This document shows, one piece after another, positions 16,878 through 24,874 of a DNA stretch of 27,040 nucleotides. The stretch's first letter is position 1; the number at the start of each line of letters is the position of its first letter. The notes beneath the pieces are model-generated. The model was not told the origin of the DNA. It saw only the letters and a list, made by a program, of their open reading frames with translations, and ran no database searches. Both the position numbers and the translations under genes were made by a program. Source of the DNA: JAMXLO01 sp041487355 (lineage in GTDB: Bacteria > Pseudomonadota > Alphaproteobacteria > Acetobacterales > Acetobacteraceae); assembly GCA_041487355.1 (NCBI GenBank), contig JBGPND010000053.1, forward strand, positions 1-27,040, written 5' to 3'.

Positions 16878-17849
16878 ATGTACCAGTACGTTGCGAAGCG
16901 CGTTCTGCTGGTGATCCCGACGCTGGTCGGGGCGGCGGCCTTGGTGTTCGTGCTGATGCGCCTGATCCCAGGCGACATATGCGTGGTTCGCCTCGGCTCC
17001 GGTGGAGGGCGGTTCGACCAGCACGCCGTCGACCTGTGCCATGCCGAAAACGGCCTCGACCGGCCGCTGATCATCCAGTTCTTCGACTTCGTCTGGGGGT
17101 TCTTCCACTTCGACTTCGGCATCTCGATGTGGTCGGGCAAGCCGGTCTCGCTGGAAATCCTCACGCGGCTGCCGATCTCCCTCGAGATCGCCCTGCTCGC
17201 CACGGTAATCGCGATCCTCATCGCGATCCCGCTCGGCACCATCTCGGCATTGAAGCAGAATACCTGGATCGACGTGGTGGTCCGCACGTTCGCCATCGGC
17301 GGCATCGCTACGCCTTCGTTCTGGCTGGGCATCATCTCCATCCTGTTCGTGCTCGATGTCACCAACGCGGTCTTCGGCACGCCGTGGATGCCGCCGATCG
17401 ACTATGTGCCGATCTGGCAGGATCCGATTCGCAACCTGTCGATGGCCTTCCTGCCAGCGGTCACCGTCGGCTACCGCTACGCCGCGGTCAGCATGCGCAT
17501 GACACGCTCAGCCATGCTCGAAGTGCTGCGTGAGGACTATATCCGCACCGCCCGCGCCAAGGGCCTGCTCGAGAAGATCATCATCAACCGGCACGCCTTG
17601 AAGAACGCCCTGCTGCCCGTCGTCACCGTGATCGGCATCGAGTTCGCGTTCCTGATCGGCGGACTGGTGGTGACGGAGCAGGTGTTCAACCTGAACGGCA
17701 TCGGGCGGCTGTTCGTGCAGGCGGTGCAGAACCAGGACTACACGCTGACCCAGGCGCTGGTGATGCTGACCGTCACCATCTTCGTGCTGACCAACCTTGT
17801 CGTCGATCTGTTGTATGGTTGGCTCGATCCGCGCATCCGCTTCGCCTGA
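16878..17849 (+). CDS. ABC transporter permease (DppB-like)
   Basis: 323 residues, an inner-membrane permease. Hydrophobic segments are visible at about residues 9-28, 101-122, 138-161, 188-205, 247-269 and 292-313. The EAA loop that docks the ATPases is DYIRTARAKGL and following residues (220-250, ending with KNALLPVVT). The periplasmic loop after TM1 reads GDICVVRLG...DLCHAENGLDRP, with Cys34 and Cys54 where many DppB proteins have none. ATG at 16878 follows GGGAGG. It is part of the same operon as both binding proteins and works with the DppC-like subunit 15 bp downstream. Confidence 0.95.
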   Translation: MYQYVAKRVLLVIPTLVGAAALVFVLMRLIPGDICVVRLGSGGGRFDQHAVDLCHAENGLDRPLIIQFFDFVWGFFHFDFGISMWSGKPVSLEILTRLPISLEIALLATVIAILIAIPLGTISALKQNTWIDVVVRTFAIGGIATPSFWLGIISILFVLDVTNAVFGTPWMPPIDYVPIWQDPIRNLSMAFLPAVTVGYRYAAVSMRMTRSAMLEVLREDYIRTARAKGLLEKIIINRHALKNALLPVVTVIGIEFAFLIGGLVVTEQVFNLNGIGRLFVQAVQNQDYTLTQALVMLTVTIFVLTNLVVDLLYGWLDPRIRFA

Positions 17850-17864
17850 GGGGAGACCACGATC

Positions 17865-18776
17865 ATGTCCACCGCAGTGCACAGCTACGCCGCCGTCCCA
17901 ACCGTCGTGGACGATGAGATCCAGCTCCAGCACTCGTTCTGGCAGGTAACGCTTCACTTCTGCCGCCGCGAGCCGCTCGGCGCATTCGGCATGTTGATTG
18001 TGCTGATCATAGCGGTGACCGGCTTCTCCGCCGAGCTGATTGCACCGTACAATCCGACATCCAATGATTTCGCGTCGATGACCGAGGCGCCGAGCTGGAC
18101 ACATTGGCTGGGCACCGACCAGTTCGGTCGCGACCTGCTGTCGCGCGTCATCTACGGCGCGCGCACCGCGCTGATCGTGGGCCTCACCTCCGCCATCGTC
18201 GGCGGCTTCGCTGGGCTGGTGCTTGGCGTGGCCAGCGCGTATTTCGGCGGCAAGCTGGACTTGGTCTTCCAGCGCATCTTCGACGTGGTGATGGCATTTC
18301 CGCTGATCATCATGGCGCTGGCCGTGGTGTCGATCTTCGGCACCGGCGTGCACAACGTGATCGTGGCGATCACCATCCCGCTGATCCCGCGCTGCGCGCG
18401 CGTGGTGCGCTCCAGCGCGCTGGCGATTCGCGAGATACCCTATGTCGACGCCGCGCGGGCCTGCGGCTACAGCCATTCGCGCATCATCATGCGCCACATG
18501 GTGCCGAACGTGATGGCGCCATTCCTCATCATGCTGACCGCGTTCGTCGGCCAGGCGATCCTGGCCGAGGCATCGCTGTCCTATCTCGGCCTCGGCGTGC
18601 AGGAGCCGACGCCGGCCTGGGGCTTGATGCTGCAAGGCGGCGCGGAGGAGTATGCGTCCACCGCGCCATGGATCGCGATCTTCCCAGGCTTGGCGATCGC
18701 TCTCACGGTGTTCGGTGTCAGCCTGTTCGGCGACGCATTGCGCGACGTGCTGGATCCGAAACTGCGCGAGCGCTGA
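17865..18776 (+). CDS. ABC transporter permease (DppC-like)
   Basis: 303 residues, the second membrane subunit. The N-terminus is cytoplasmic (about 30-38 residues), then the first membrane segment at 42-60. The class-typical HWLGTDQFGRDLLSRVIYGA is at residues 80-99. Further membrane segments are at about 103-123, 142-160, 162-174, 216-236 and 268-290. The EAA loop is YVDAARACGYSHSRIIMRHM at 193-212. ATG at 17865 has GGGGAGA upstream. It is the last gene of the transporter operon. Its stop is only 6 bp from the stop of the oppositely oriented Tat-type binding protein, with no terminator between them. Confidence 0.95.
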   Translation: MSTAVHSYAAVPTVVDDEIQLQHSFWQVTLHFCRREPLGAFGMLIVLIIAVTGFSAELIAPYNPTSNDFASMTEAPSWTHWLGTDQFGRDLLSRVIYGARTALIVGLTSAIVGGFAGLVLGVASAYFGGKLDLVFQRIFDVVMAFPLIIMALAVVSIFGTGVHNVIVAITIPLIPRCARVVRSSALAIREIPYVDAARACGYSHSRIIMRHMVPNVMAPFLIMLTAFVGQAILAEASLSYLGLGVQEPTPAWGLMLQGGAEEYASTAPWIAIFPGLAIALTVFGVSLFGDALRDVLDPKLRER

Positions 18777-18782
18777 ACGTGC

Positions 18783-20369
18783 CTACGCCGGCCGCACGTT
18801 CCACGGATACACGCCCACACCTTGCAGGATGCCGGTGATGCTGCTGCGGTACGCCGTCTTCAGGAAGAACTGGCCGAGCGGAATCGTCGCGACTTCATCG
18901 AGCGCCAGATCGTGGATCGCCCGGGCGAGACGCCGCTGCGAGTCTTCATCGGATGCGTCCAGCCATTCCCGCACCATCTCCTCGACCTTCGGATTGGTCC
19001 ACCAGCCGTACCAGCCGGACTGCCCCTGGCCGCGCACCAGCGTCGAGACCGCGGGATTGGAGTAGGCGACGGCGGGTCCCGTGGTGTGGAAGATGCTCCA
19101 GCCGCCCTTCTCGACAGGCTCCTTCGATGCGCGACGCTGCACCACGGTGCCCCAGTCCATCACCTGTAGATCGACATTCATGCCGATCTTCTTCAGCGTC
19201 TCCGCGGTGACATCGCCGAGCGGACCGATCACCGGGAAGTCGCTCGGGCTGATGATCACCACCTTCTGGCCGGAATACCCCGCCGCCTGCAGCAGCTTCT
19301 TCGCGGCGTCGAGGTCACCGGTCATCAGCTTGCGGCCCTCGTCCTCGGTCGTGTACGGCGTGCCACACACATAAAGGCTGCGACATTCGCGCCACAGTGC
19401 GTGGTCGTCGCCGATCGTCGCGCGCATGTAATCTTCCTGCTTCACCGCGGTCAGCACAGCGCGCCGGATGCGCACGTCGTTGAATGGCGGCTGCAGGTGA
19501 TTGAGCCGCATCAGACTCAGCCGGCCCGACGGATCCTGGATCATCGTGCGGATCTGCTGGTTGCGCTCCAACTCGGGGAACAGGTCGTTCAACGGCCGCT
19601 CCCACCAATCCGCTTCGCCCCGCTGCAACGCAGCGGACGCCGTGGCCGCATCCGGGATGACGTTCCATTCCACCCGCGGGAAATGTGCGATCTTGCCGCC
19701 CGTCCCCCAGTCCGGCAGTTCCTTGCGCGGAACGTAATTTTCGAATTTCGCATAGGCGACCAGGCTGCCGGAGACGAAGTCCCCGGGCACGAAGCGATAC
19801 GGCCCCGAACCGACCATTTCGGTGACCGCCTTCATCGGATCCGTCCGGGCGAGGCGTTCCGGCATGATGAAGGGAACCGCGGCATCCGGCTTCGCCAGTG
19901 CCTCGAGCAGCAGCGGAAAACGCCTTGTCAGGTGGATTTCCAGCGTGTTGTCATCGGGCGTCGCCCATTTCTCGGCAACCGCGTCCAGCAACTGGCCCAG
20001 CGCATCGCGTTTGCACCAGCGCTGCAGCGACACCGCGCAGTCGATGCTGCGCACCGGCGTGTTGTCGTGGAACTTCAGGCCCTCCCGCAGGCGGAAGCGC
20101 CAGACACGGCCATCCGCCGACACTTCGTGGCCAGCGGCCATCTGCGGTTGCGGCTGCAGATGGCTGTCGGCGGAATACAGCGTATCGAACACGTGGTAGC
20201 CGTGATTGCCGGTGACTGTCGCGGTGGTCCAGATCGGATCGAGTACCGTGAGGTTCGATTGCGGGATCAGCCGCAGCGCCGCCGTCTTGGCCGGTTGCGC
20301 GATCGCCGGCGCGGCAAGCGGCGCAAGTGCAGAGGCGACGGCTCCCTTCAGCAATGTGCGACGGCGCAT
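18783..20369 (-). CDS. Tat-exported ABC solute-binding protein, family 5
   Basis: 528 residues. The N-terminus MRRRTLLKGAVASALAPLAA is a twin-arginine signal with a probable cut after AIA at residue 24, so it should be exported folded. The family-5 blocks are present: LDPIWTTATVTGNHGYHVFD, WRFRLREGLKFHDNTPV, GSGPYRF and VRIRRAV. It is only distantly similar to the two tandem binding proteins on the plus strand. Start ATG at 20369 follows GGGAGGAA. It is the last gene of a five-gene minus-strand run (crotonase, acyl-CoA dehydrogenase, MaoC, CoA-transferase, this gene; 20 bp after the CoA-transferase). It has no permease of its own nearby and may use the convergent ABC importer. Confidence 0.93.
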   Translation of the reverse strand: MRRRTLLKGAVASALAPLAAPAIAQPAKTAALRLIPQSNLTVLDPIWTTATVTGNHGYHVFDTLYSADSHLQPQPQMAAGHEVSADGRVWRFRLREGLKFHDNTPVRSIDCAVSLQRWCKRDALGQLLDAVAEKWATPDDNTLEIHLTRRFPLLLEALAKPDAAVPFIMPERLARTDPMKAVTEMVGSGPYRFVPGDFVSGSLVAYAKFENYVPRKELPDWGTGGKIAHFPRVEWNVIPDAATASAALQRGEADWWERPLNDLFPELERNQQIRTMIQDPSGRLSLMRLNHLQPPFNDVRIRRAVLTAVKQEDYMRATIGDDHALWRECRSLYVCGTPYTTEDEGRKLMTGDLDAAKKLLQAAGYSGQKVVIISPSDFPVIGPLGDVTAETLKKIGMNVDLQVMDWGTVVQRRASKEPVEKGGWSIFHTTGPAVAYSNPAVSTLVRGQGQSGWYGWWTNPKVEEMVREWLDASDEDSQRRLARAIHDLALDEVATIPLGQFFLKTAYRSSITGILQGVGVYPWNVRPA

Positions 20370-20389
20370 GTTGCGTTCCTCCCGGTTTC

Positions 20390-21547
20390 TTATCGTGTTG
20401 CGTGGTTGTAGCCGATCTCGGCCAGCACTTCCGCCGTATGCTCATCCAGCCGGGGAGCGAGGCGGCGGATCTCCCCAGGCGATCCGGCAAAGGCCACCGG
20501 GATCGTCGTGCTGAGCAACGCACCCTCGGTGGGATGCGACACGGTCTGGAAGAAGCCCGTCTCGCACACGTAGGGATCGTGCAGCAGATCATCCAGCTCG
20601 TTCATCGGCCCATTCGGAATATCGGCCGCATCCAGCAGCCGGCGGCATTCCTCGGTCGTGTGCCGGCCCAGCAGGTCCGCCAGCAGGCCGTACAGCGTAT
20701 CGATATGCTGCGTCCGCGCCGGCAGAGTGGCGAAGCGTTCGTCCTCTGCCAATTCCGGCGTGCCGAACACGCTGAACAGCCGTCGCCATTGTTCGTCGGT
20801 GGTGGCAAGCAGACAGACATGCCCGTCCTTGGTTGGATACGGCCGACGATGTTGTGTAAGCATGCGCGGATAGCCCATCGTTCCCTTGCCGTCATCGAAC
20901 GTGGCGGTCCACAGATGCTCCAGCATGTTGAACGACAGCACTGTCTCGAACATTGGCACGTGCACTTCCTCGCCACGGCCGGTGCGCTCGCGGCGGAACA
21001 ACGCCATGCCGATCGCGGATGCCAGCACATAGCCGCAGAACTTGTCGGCAAACGCCATCGGAATGTAGCGCGCCTCGCCCGAGGCGCGGCGGTTCAGCGC
21101 GGCGATGCCGGTGGCGCCCTGGATCACGTCGTCATAGGCCGGCCGATCGCGCCACTTGCCATCCTTGCGAAAGCCGGTCGCGGCAGCATACACGATGCGC
21201 GGATTGCGCGCCATCACCGCCGCCGCGCCGATGCCAAGCCGCTCCGCCGCTGGCAGGCGCATGTTGTGCACGAACACATCCGCCGTCTCGACCAGACGCA
21301 GCAAGGCGCCCAGTCCATCCGGCTGCTTCAGGTCCAGCACGACGCTGCGCTTGTTGCGGTTCAGGTTGAGAAAGAACGCCGCCATATCGGGATGGCGCGC
21401 CGGCCCCAGCCGTCGCATCGGATCGCCGTCCGGCGTCTCGATCTTGATCACGTCCGCGCCCATGTCGCCGAGAATCTGCGTGGCGACGGGACCCAGCACG
21501 TTGATCGTCAGGTCGACGACGCGGATGCCATCCAGCGGTCCAGCCAC
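20390..21547 (-). CDS. Class III CoA-transferase (CaiB/BaiF family)
   Basis: 385 residues, expected to move CoA from a CoA donor such as succinyl-CoA onto a carboxylic acid via an aspartyl thioester. The opening PLDGIRVVDLTINVLGP and GDMGADVIKIETPDGDPMR (about residues 28-46) are family blocks. NKRSVVLDLK is at 65-74. D168 in PMAFADKFCG lines up with the catalytic Asp of formyl-CoA transferase. The likely start is GTG at 21547, one base after the MaoC-like stop (TAA-C-GTG), so translation is coupled. Cytoplasmic. It is the probable activation step of the pathway in this operon; the acid is unknown. Confidence 0.93.
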   Translation of the reverse strand: MAGPLDGIRVVDLTINVLGPVATQILGDMGADVIKIETPDGDPMRRLGPARHPDMAAFFLNLNRNKRSVVLDLKQPDGLGALLRLVETADVFVHNMRLPAAERLGIGAAAVMARNPRIVYAAATGFRKDGKWRDRPAYDDVIQGATGIAALNRRASGEARYIPMAFADKFCGYVLASAIGMALFRRERTGRGEEVHVPMFETVLSFNMLEHLWTATFDDGKGTMGYPRMLTQHRRPYPTKDGHVCLLATTDEQWRRLFSVFGTPELAEDERFATLPARTQHIDTLYGLLADLLGRHTTEECRRLLDAADIPNGPMNELDDLLHDPYVCETGFFQTVSHPTEGALLSTTIPVAFAGSPGEIRRLAPRLDEHTAEVLAEIGYNHATR

Positions 21548-21548
21548 G

Positions 21549-22010
21549 TTACGATCCGCGGCACTTGATCATGCGCAGCGGCGTGTAGGTCAGTGCCACC
21601 GTGCCGTCCTGCTTCACCACCTGGTTGCGCGTGCGCACCAGTCCCCTGCCCGGCCGGTTGCGCGACAGGCGCGCCTCAATCACCTCGCATTCCACATGGA
21701 TCGTATCGCCGGCAAACACCGGCTTCTCCACGTTGAAGTCCATATGCAGGAAGGCGAAGCCGGTGTGCTGCATGGTGGCCTGCACCAGCAGGCCCTCGGC
21801 GAAGCAGTAGCTCAGCGCCGCCGGTGCGAGACGATCCTTGATGTCGGACTTCTCCCGCAGGAACTCGATGTTGGTGAACAGCACCTCCACCATGCCGGTG
21901 CAATTGACGAAGTTGGTGATGTCCGCCTCCGTCACGGTGCGTCCGATGGTGCGGAAGCGCCGGCCTACCGGCAGGTCCTCGAAGTAAAAGCCAAGCCCCA
22001 CGACTTCCAT
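21549..22010 (-). CDS. MaoC-like hot-dog-fold protein with altered active site
   Basis: 153 residues, a hot-dog-fold protein of the MaoC/(R)-enoyl-CoA hydratase class. Visible blocks are FEDLPVGRRFRTIGRTVTEAD near the start, the long central helix (ALSYCFAEGLLVQA) and DFNVEKPVFAGDTIHVECEV. Where active (R)-hydratases have G-D-x-N-P-x-H, this protein has G-M-V-E-V-L-F, so the catalytic Asp and His are missing. It may be a thioesterase, a hydratase using other residues, or a binding partner. ATG at 22010, with GGGGGGA and CCAGG upstream, lies 15 bp after the acyl-CoA dehydrogenase stop. Third gene of the five-gene operon. Confidence 0.88.
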   Translation of the reverse strand: MEVVGLGFYFEDLPVGRRFRTIGRTVTEADITNFVNCTGMVEVLFTNIEFLREKSDIKDRLAPAALSYCFAEGLLVQATMQHTGFAFLHMDFNVEKPVFAGDTIHVECEVIEARLSRNRPGRGLVRTRNQVVKQDGTVALTYTPLRMIKCRGS

Positions 22011-22025
22011 GCCTGGTCCCCCCTG

Positions 22026-23174
22026 TCAGCGCGCCGGACCGAGCAGGGCGCGGGCGATGATGTTGCGTTGAATTTGGTTGGTGCCCTCGACGATCTGCAG
22101 CACCTTGGCATCGCGGAAGTAGCGGTTGATCGGATACTCCGCCGAGATGCCCGCGGCGCCGAACAACTGCACCGCATCGGTGGCGACGCGCATCGCCGTA
22201 TCGGTCGCGTGGCATTTCGCGATCGCCGCCAGCATGGCGAGTTCCTTGCCCGACGCTCCGCCATCCACCGCAGCCGCGGCGCGGTAGACCAGGTTGCGCG
22301 CCGCCTCGATCTGGATCGCCATGTCGGCGACCATCCAGCGTACGCCCTGAAAATCGCCGACCGCCTGGCCGAAGGCGCGGCGGTCGCTGATGAAAGCGAT
22401 CGCATGCTCCATCGCACCCTGCGCCAGGCCGACACCGCGCGCGCCGATGATCGGGCGCGCCTGGTTGAACGCCTCCATCACCACCTTGAAGCCGCGCCCT
22501 TCCGCGCCAAGGCGGTTCTCTGCCGGCACGCGCACATCGTCGAGATAGAGCGCACAGGATGGCACGCCGCGCGCGCCCATCTTCGGCTCCTTGCGGCCGA
22601 TCGTGAGGCCGGGCGTATCGCGCTCGACGATGAACAGGTTGATCGCGCCCTTCTCGCCGTCTTCGCCGGTTCGCGCGGCAACCAGAATGAAGTCGGCGAC
22701 CGGCGCACCGGTGCACCAGATCTTCGCACCGTTGATCCGGTAGCCGCCGTCTTCCGCCTTGGCACGCGTGAGGATCCCAGCGACATCGGAACCGCTCTGC
22801 GGCTCGGTCACCGAGATCGCCGCGCGCAATGCGCCCGTCGCCATGCCGGGCAGCAGACGACGCTTCTGCTCGTCCGTGCCGCCGGCGAGGATCGCGGCGA
22901 ACGGCGTCCACTGCACGACCAGAAGATAGGCGGTGTTGTAGCAGACGCGCCCTAGCTCCTCGACCGCCAGGCATGCGGCAACCATGCTGTCGAGGCCGCC
23001 GTATTGCGCGGGGAACGGCAGCGCGAACAACCCGAGTTCGCGCAGCAGGTCGAACATGTCCTGCGGATATTCCGCCGTCGCGTCGATCTCGTTCGCGCGC
23101 CGTGCCACTCTTTCGTTGGCGACGCGGCGGACCGTCTCCTGAATCCGGCGCTGCTCCTCGGTGAACTCAAGCAT
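22026..23174 (-). CDS. Acyl-CoA dehydrogenase
   Basis: 382 residues, an FAD-dependent acyl-CoA dehydrogenase forming a trans-2-enoyl-CoA. The start ATG at 23174 (MLEFTEEQRRIQETV) is chosen because it begins the family homology and lies 4 bp after the crotonase stop; an upstream in-frame extension overlaps that gene. The flavin-contact motif SVTEPQSGSD is at 121-130. The C-terminal IVEGTNQIQRNIIARALLG places a candidate catalytic base at E363. Length fits short/medium-chain types. In this operon it would act after CoA activation. Electrons would go to an electron-transfer flavoprotein not encoded in the window. Confidence 0.95.
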   Translation of the reverse strand: MLEFTEEQRRIQETVRRVANERVARRANEIDATAEYPQDMFDLLRELGLFALPFPAQYGGLDSMVAACLAVEELGRVCYNTAYLLVVQWTPFAAILAGGTDEQKRRLLPGMATGALRAAISVTEPQSGSDVAGILTRAKAEDGGYRINGAKIWCTGAPVADFILVAARTGEDGEKGAINLFIVERDTPGLTIGRKEPKMGARGVPSCALYLDDVRVPAENRLGAEGRGFKVVMEAFNQARPIIGARGVGLAQGAMEHAIAFISDRRAFGQAVGDFQGVRWMVADMAIQIEAARNLVYRAAAAVDGGASGKELAMLAAIAKCHATDTAMRVATDAVQLFGAAGISAEYPINRYFRDAKVLQIVEGTNQIQRNIIARALLGPAR

Positions 23175-23178
23175 AAGA

Positions 23179-24027
23179 TCAATCGCCCTGGAATACCGGA
23201 CGCTCCTTCGCGACGAAGGCGCGATAGGCGCGGCCAAAGTCCCTGGTCTGCATGCAGATCGCCTGCGCCTGCGCCTCCGCCTCGATCGCTTCGTCGATCG
23301 ACATGTTCCACTCCTGGTGGATGCAGCGCTTGGTCATGGCGTGGGCGAAAGTCGGCCCGGCCGCCAGCGATGCGGCAAGCGCATGCGCCTCGGCCAGTAC
23401 GGTCTCCGGCTTGCACAGCCGGTTGAAGAAGCCCCAGCGCTCCGCTTCCGCACCATCCATCGACCGGCCGGTGTACAACAGTTCCGCTGCTCGGCCGGCG
23501 CCGATGATACGAGGCAGGATGTTGCACGCACCCATGTCGGCGCCGGCGAGACCCACACGCACGAACAGGAATGCGACCTTGCTCGCCGCCGTGCCAAGGC
23601 GCAGGTCGGACGCCATCGCGATGATCGCGCCGGCACCGGCGCAGATGCCATCCACCGCCGCCACGATCACCTGCGGGCAGGCACGCATTACCTTCACCAG
23701 CTCGCCGGTCATGTGCGTGAAATCGAGCAGGCCCTGCATGTCGTCCGCCTCCTGCATGCGGACCAGCGGGCCGATGATCTCGTGCACATCGCCACCGGAA
23801 CAGAAATTGCCACCGGCGCCGGCAATCACCACGACCTTCACCGCGTCCGAATAGGCCAGCGCGCGGAACGTGTCGCGCAGTTCGGCGTAGGATTCGAAGG
23901 TCAGCGGATTCTTCCGCTCCGGCCGGTTGAGCGTGATGGTGGCCACCTTGCAATCGAGCGACCAGAGGAAGTGCTTCGGCTGGTAGTGGGCGAAATCCGT
24001 CCGATTCCTGTCATGGGGCAAGGCCAT
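23179..24027 (-). CDS. Crotonase-fold enoyl-CoA hydratase/isomerase
   Basis: 282 residues, first gene of the five-gene operon. ATG at 24027 starts MALPHDRNRTDFAHYQPKHF; the frame is open further upstream but lacks similarity there. Oxyanion-hole motifs are GGNFCSGGD at residues 72-80 and GICAGAG at 127-133. The two glutamates used by classical crotonase (E144 and E164 of the rat enzyme) appear to be replaced by Ile and Val/Arg. An Asp (D164, in GLAGADMG) sits where dienoyl-CoA isomerases have a catalytic Asp. Hydration of a simple enoyl-CoA is therefore not assured; isomerisation or another carbanion reaction is possible. The start region faces the divergent SDR gene across 99 bp. Confidence 0.93.
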   Translation of the reverse strand: MALPHDRNRTDFAHYQPKHFLWSLDCKVATITLNRPERKNPLTFESYAELRDTFRALAYSDAVKVVVIAGAGGNFCSGGDVHEIIGPLVRMQEADDMQGLLDFTHMTGELVKVMRACPQVIVAAVDGICAGAGAIIAMASDLRLGTAASKVAFLFVRVGLAGADMGACNILPRIIGAGRAAELLYTGRSMDGAEAERWGFFNRLCKPETVLAEAHALAASLAAGPTFAHAMTKRCIHQEWNMSIDEAIEAEAQAQAICMQTRDFGRAYRAFVAKERPVFQGD

Positions 24028-24126
24028 AGCGGACAAACCTGTGCTGGTTGCAGTGGGACCGGCAATTGCTTCATTGTGATTCTCGCCCGGTTCGTGCCGT
24101 GGCAGCAACCCCTGTGGAGATAATTG
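24028..24126. promoter_or_regulatory. Divergent intergenic region
   Basis: 99 bp between the crotonase-led operon (minus) and the SDR gene (plus). It must hold promoters for both if they are transcribed from here. The best minus-strand candidate is TTGCTG, 18 bp, GAGAAT, which is weak. Nothing convincing was found for the plus strand apart from the ribosome site GGAGA before 24127. No regulator gene is encoded nearby. Confidence 0.35.
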
Positions 24127-24864
24127 ATGGCACGTGTCGCCGTGGTGACCGGCAGCGCTTCGGGCATCGGCCGGGCCACCGCAAACCGACTTGCGATGGA
24201 CGGCTTCGACCTCGCCTTGCTCGATATCAACCATGCACAGGTGGAGGCAGCCGCCAGCGAAATCGCCGCCAAGGGTGTTCGCGCGATCGGCTACCAGGCC
24301 GATGTCACCGACCGGAGCGCGCTGGCCGCGCTGCGCGACCGGATTCTCGCCGAACTCGGCGCGCCGTCGGTCATCGTGAACTGCGCCGGCTGGAGCGTGG
24401 TGCAGCCGTTCCTGCAGAACGACGAGGAATTCTGGCACAAGGCGATCGACGTCAATCTCCTCGGCACCATCGCCGTCACGCGCGTCTTCCTGGACGACCT
24501 GATCGCTGCCGGTGAGGGCCGCATCATCAACATCGCATCTGACGCCGGGCGCGTCGGCAGCACCGGCGAGACCGTGTACGCCGCGGCGAAGGGCGGCGTG
24601 ATCGCGTTCAGCAAGTCGCTGGCGCGCGAGATGGCGCGGCACCGCATCGCAGTGAACTGCGTCTGTCCCGGGCCGACGGCGACGCCGATGCTGCTGGTGC
24701 AGGATCCCAAGCGGATCGAGGCGCTCACCCGCGCCATTCCGATGCGCCGGCTGGCGCAACCGGAAGACATTGCAGGTGCCGTCAGCTTCTTTGCCGGGCC
24801 ATCCGCCGGCTACATCACCGGCCAGGTGCTCAGCGTCAGCGGCGGGCTGACCATGGCCGGTTGA
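24127..24864 (+). CDS. Short-chain dehydrogenase/reductase (SDR)
   Basis: 245 residues, a classical SDR. The cofactor motif TGSASGIG is at residues 8-15 and D33 after the second strand points to NAD(H). NCAG is at 85-88. The catalytic set is N110, S138, Y151 and K155 (YAAAK). The C-terminal GYITGQVLSVSGG is normal. ATG at 24127 has GGAGA 7 bases upstream; a TTG one codon earlier is unlikely. It is divergent from the acyl-CoA operon, so it plausibly oxidises a hydroxyacyl-CoA intermediate there. BadH-type hydroxyacyl-CoA dehydrogenases are one comparison, but FabG-like SDRs look alike, so the reaction is not assigned. Confidence 0.94.
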   Translation: MARVAVVTGSASGIGRATANRLAMDGFDLALLDINHAQVEAAASEIAAKGVRAIGYQADVTDRSALAALRDRILAELGAPSVIVNCAGWSVVQPFLQNDEEFWHKAIDVNLLGTIAVTRVFLDDLIAAGEGRIINIASDAGRVGSTGETVYAAAKGGVIAFSKSLAREMARHRIAVNCVCPGPTATPMLLVQDPKRIEALTRAIPMRRLAQPEDIAGAVSFFAGPSAGYITGQVLSVSGGLTMAG

Positions 24865-24874
24865 ACGCGCCGCA

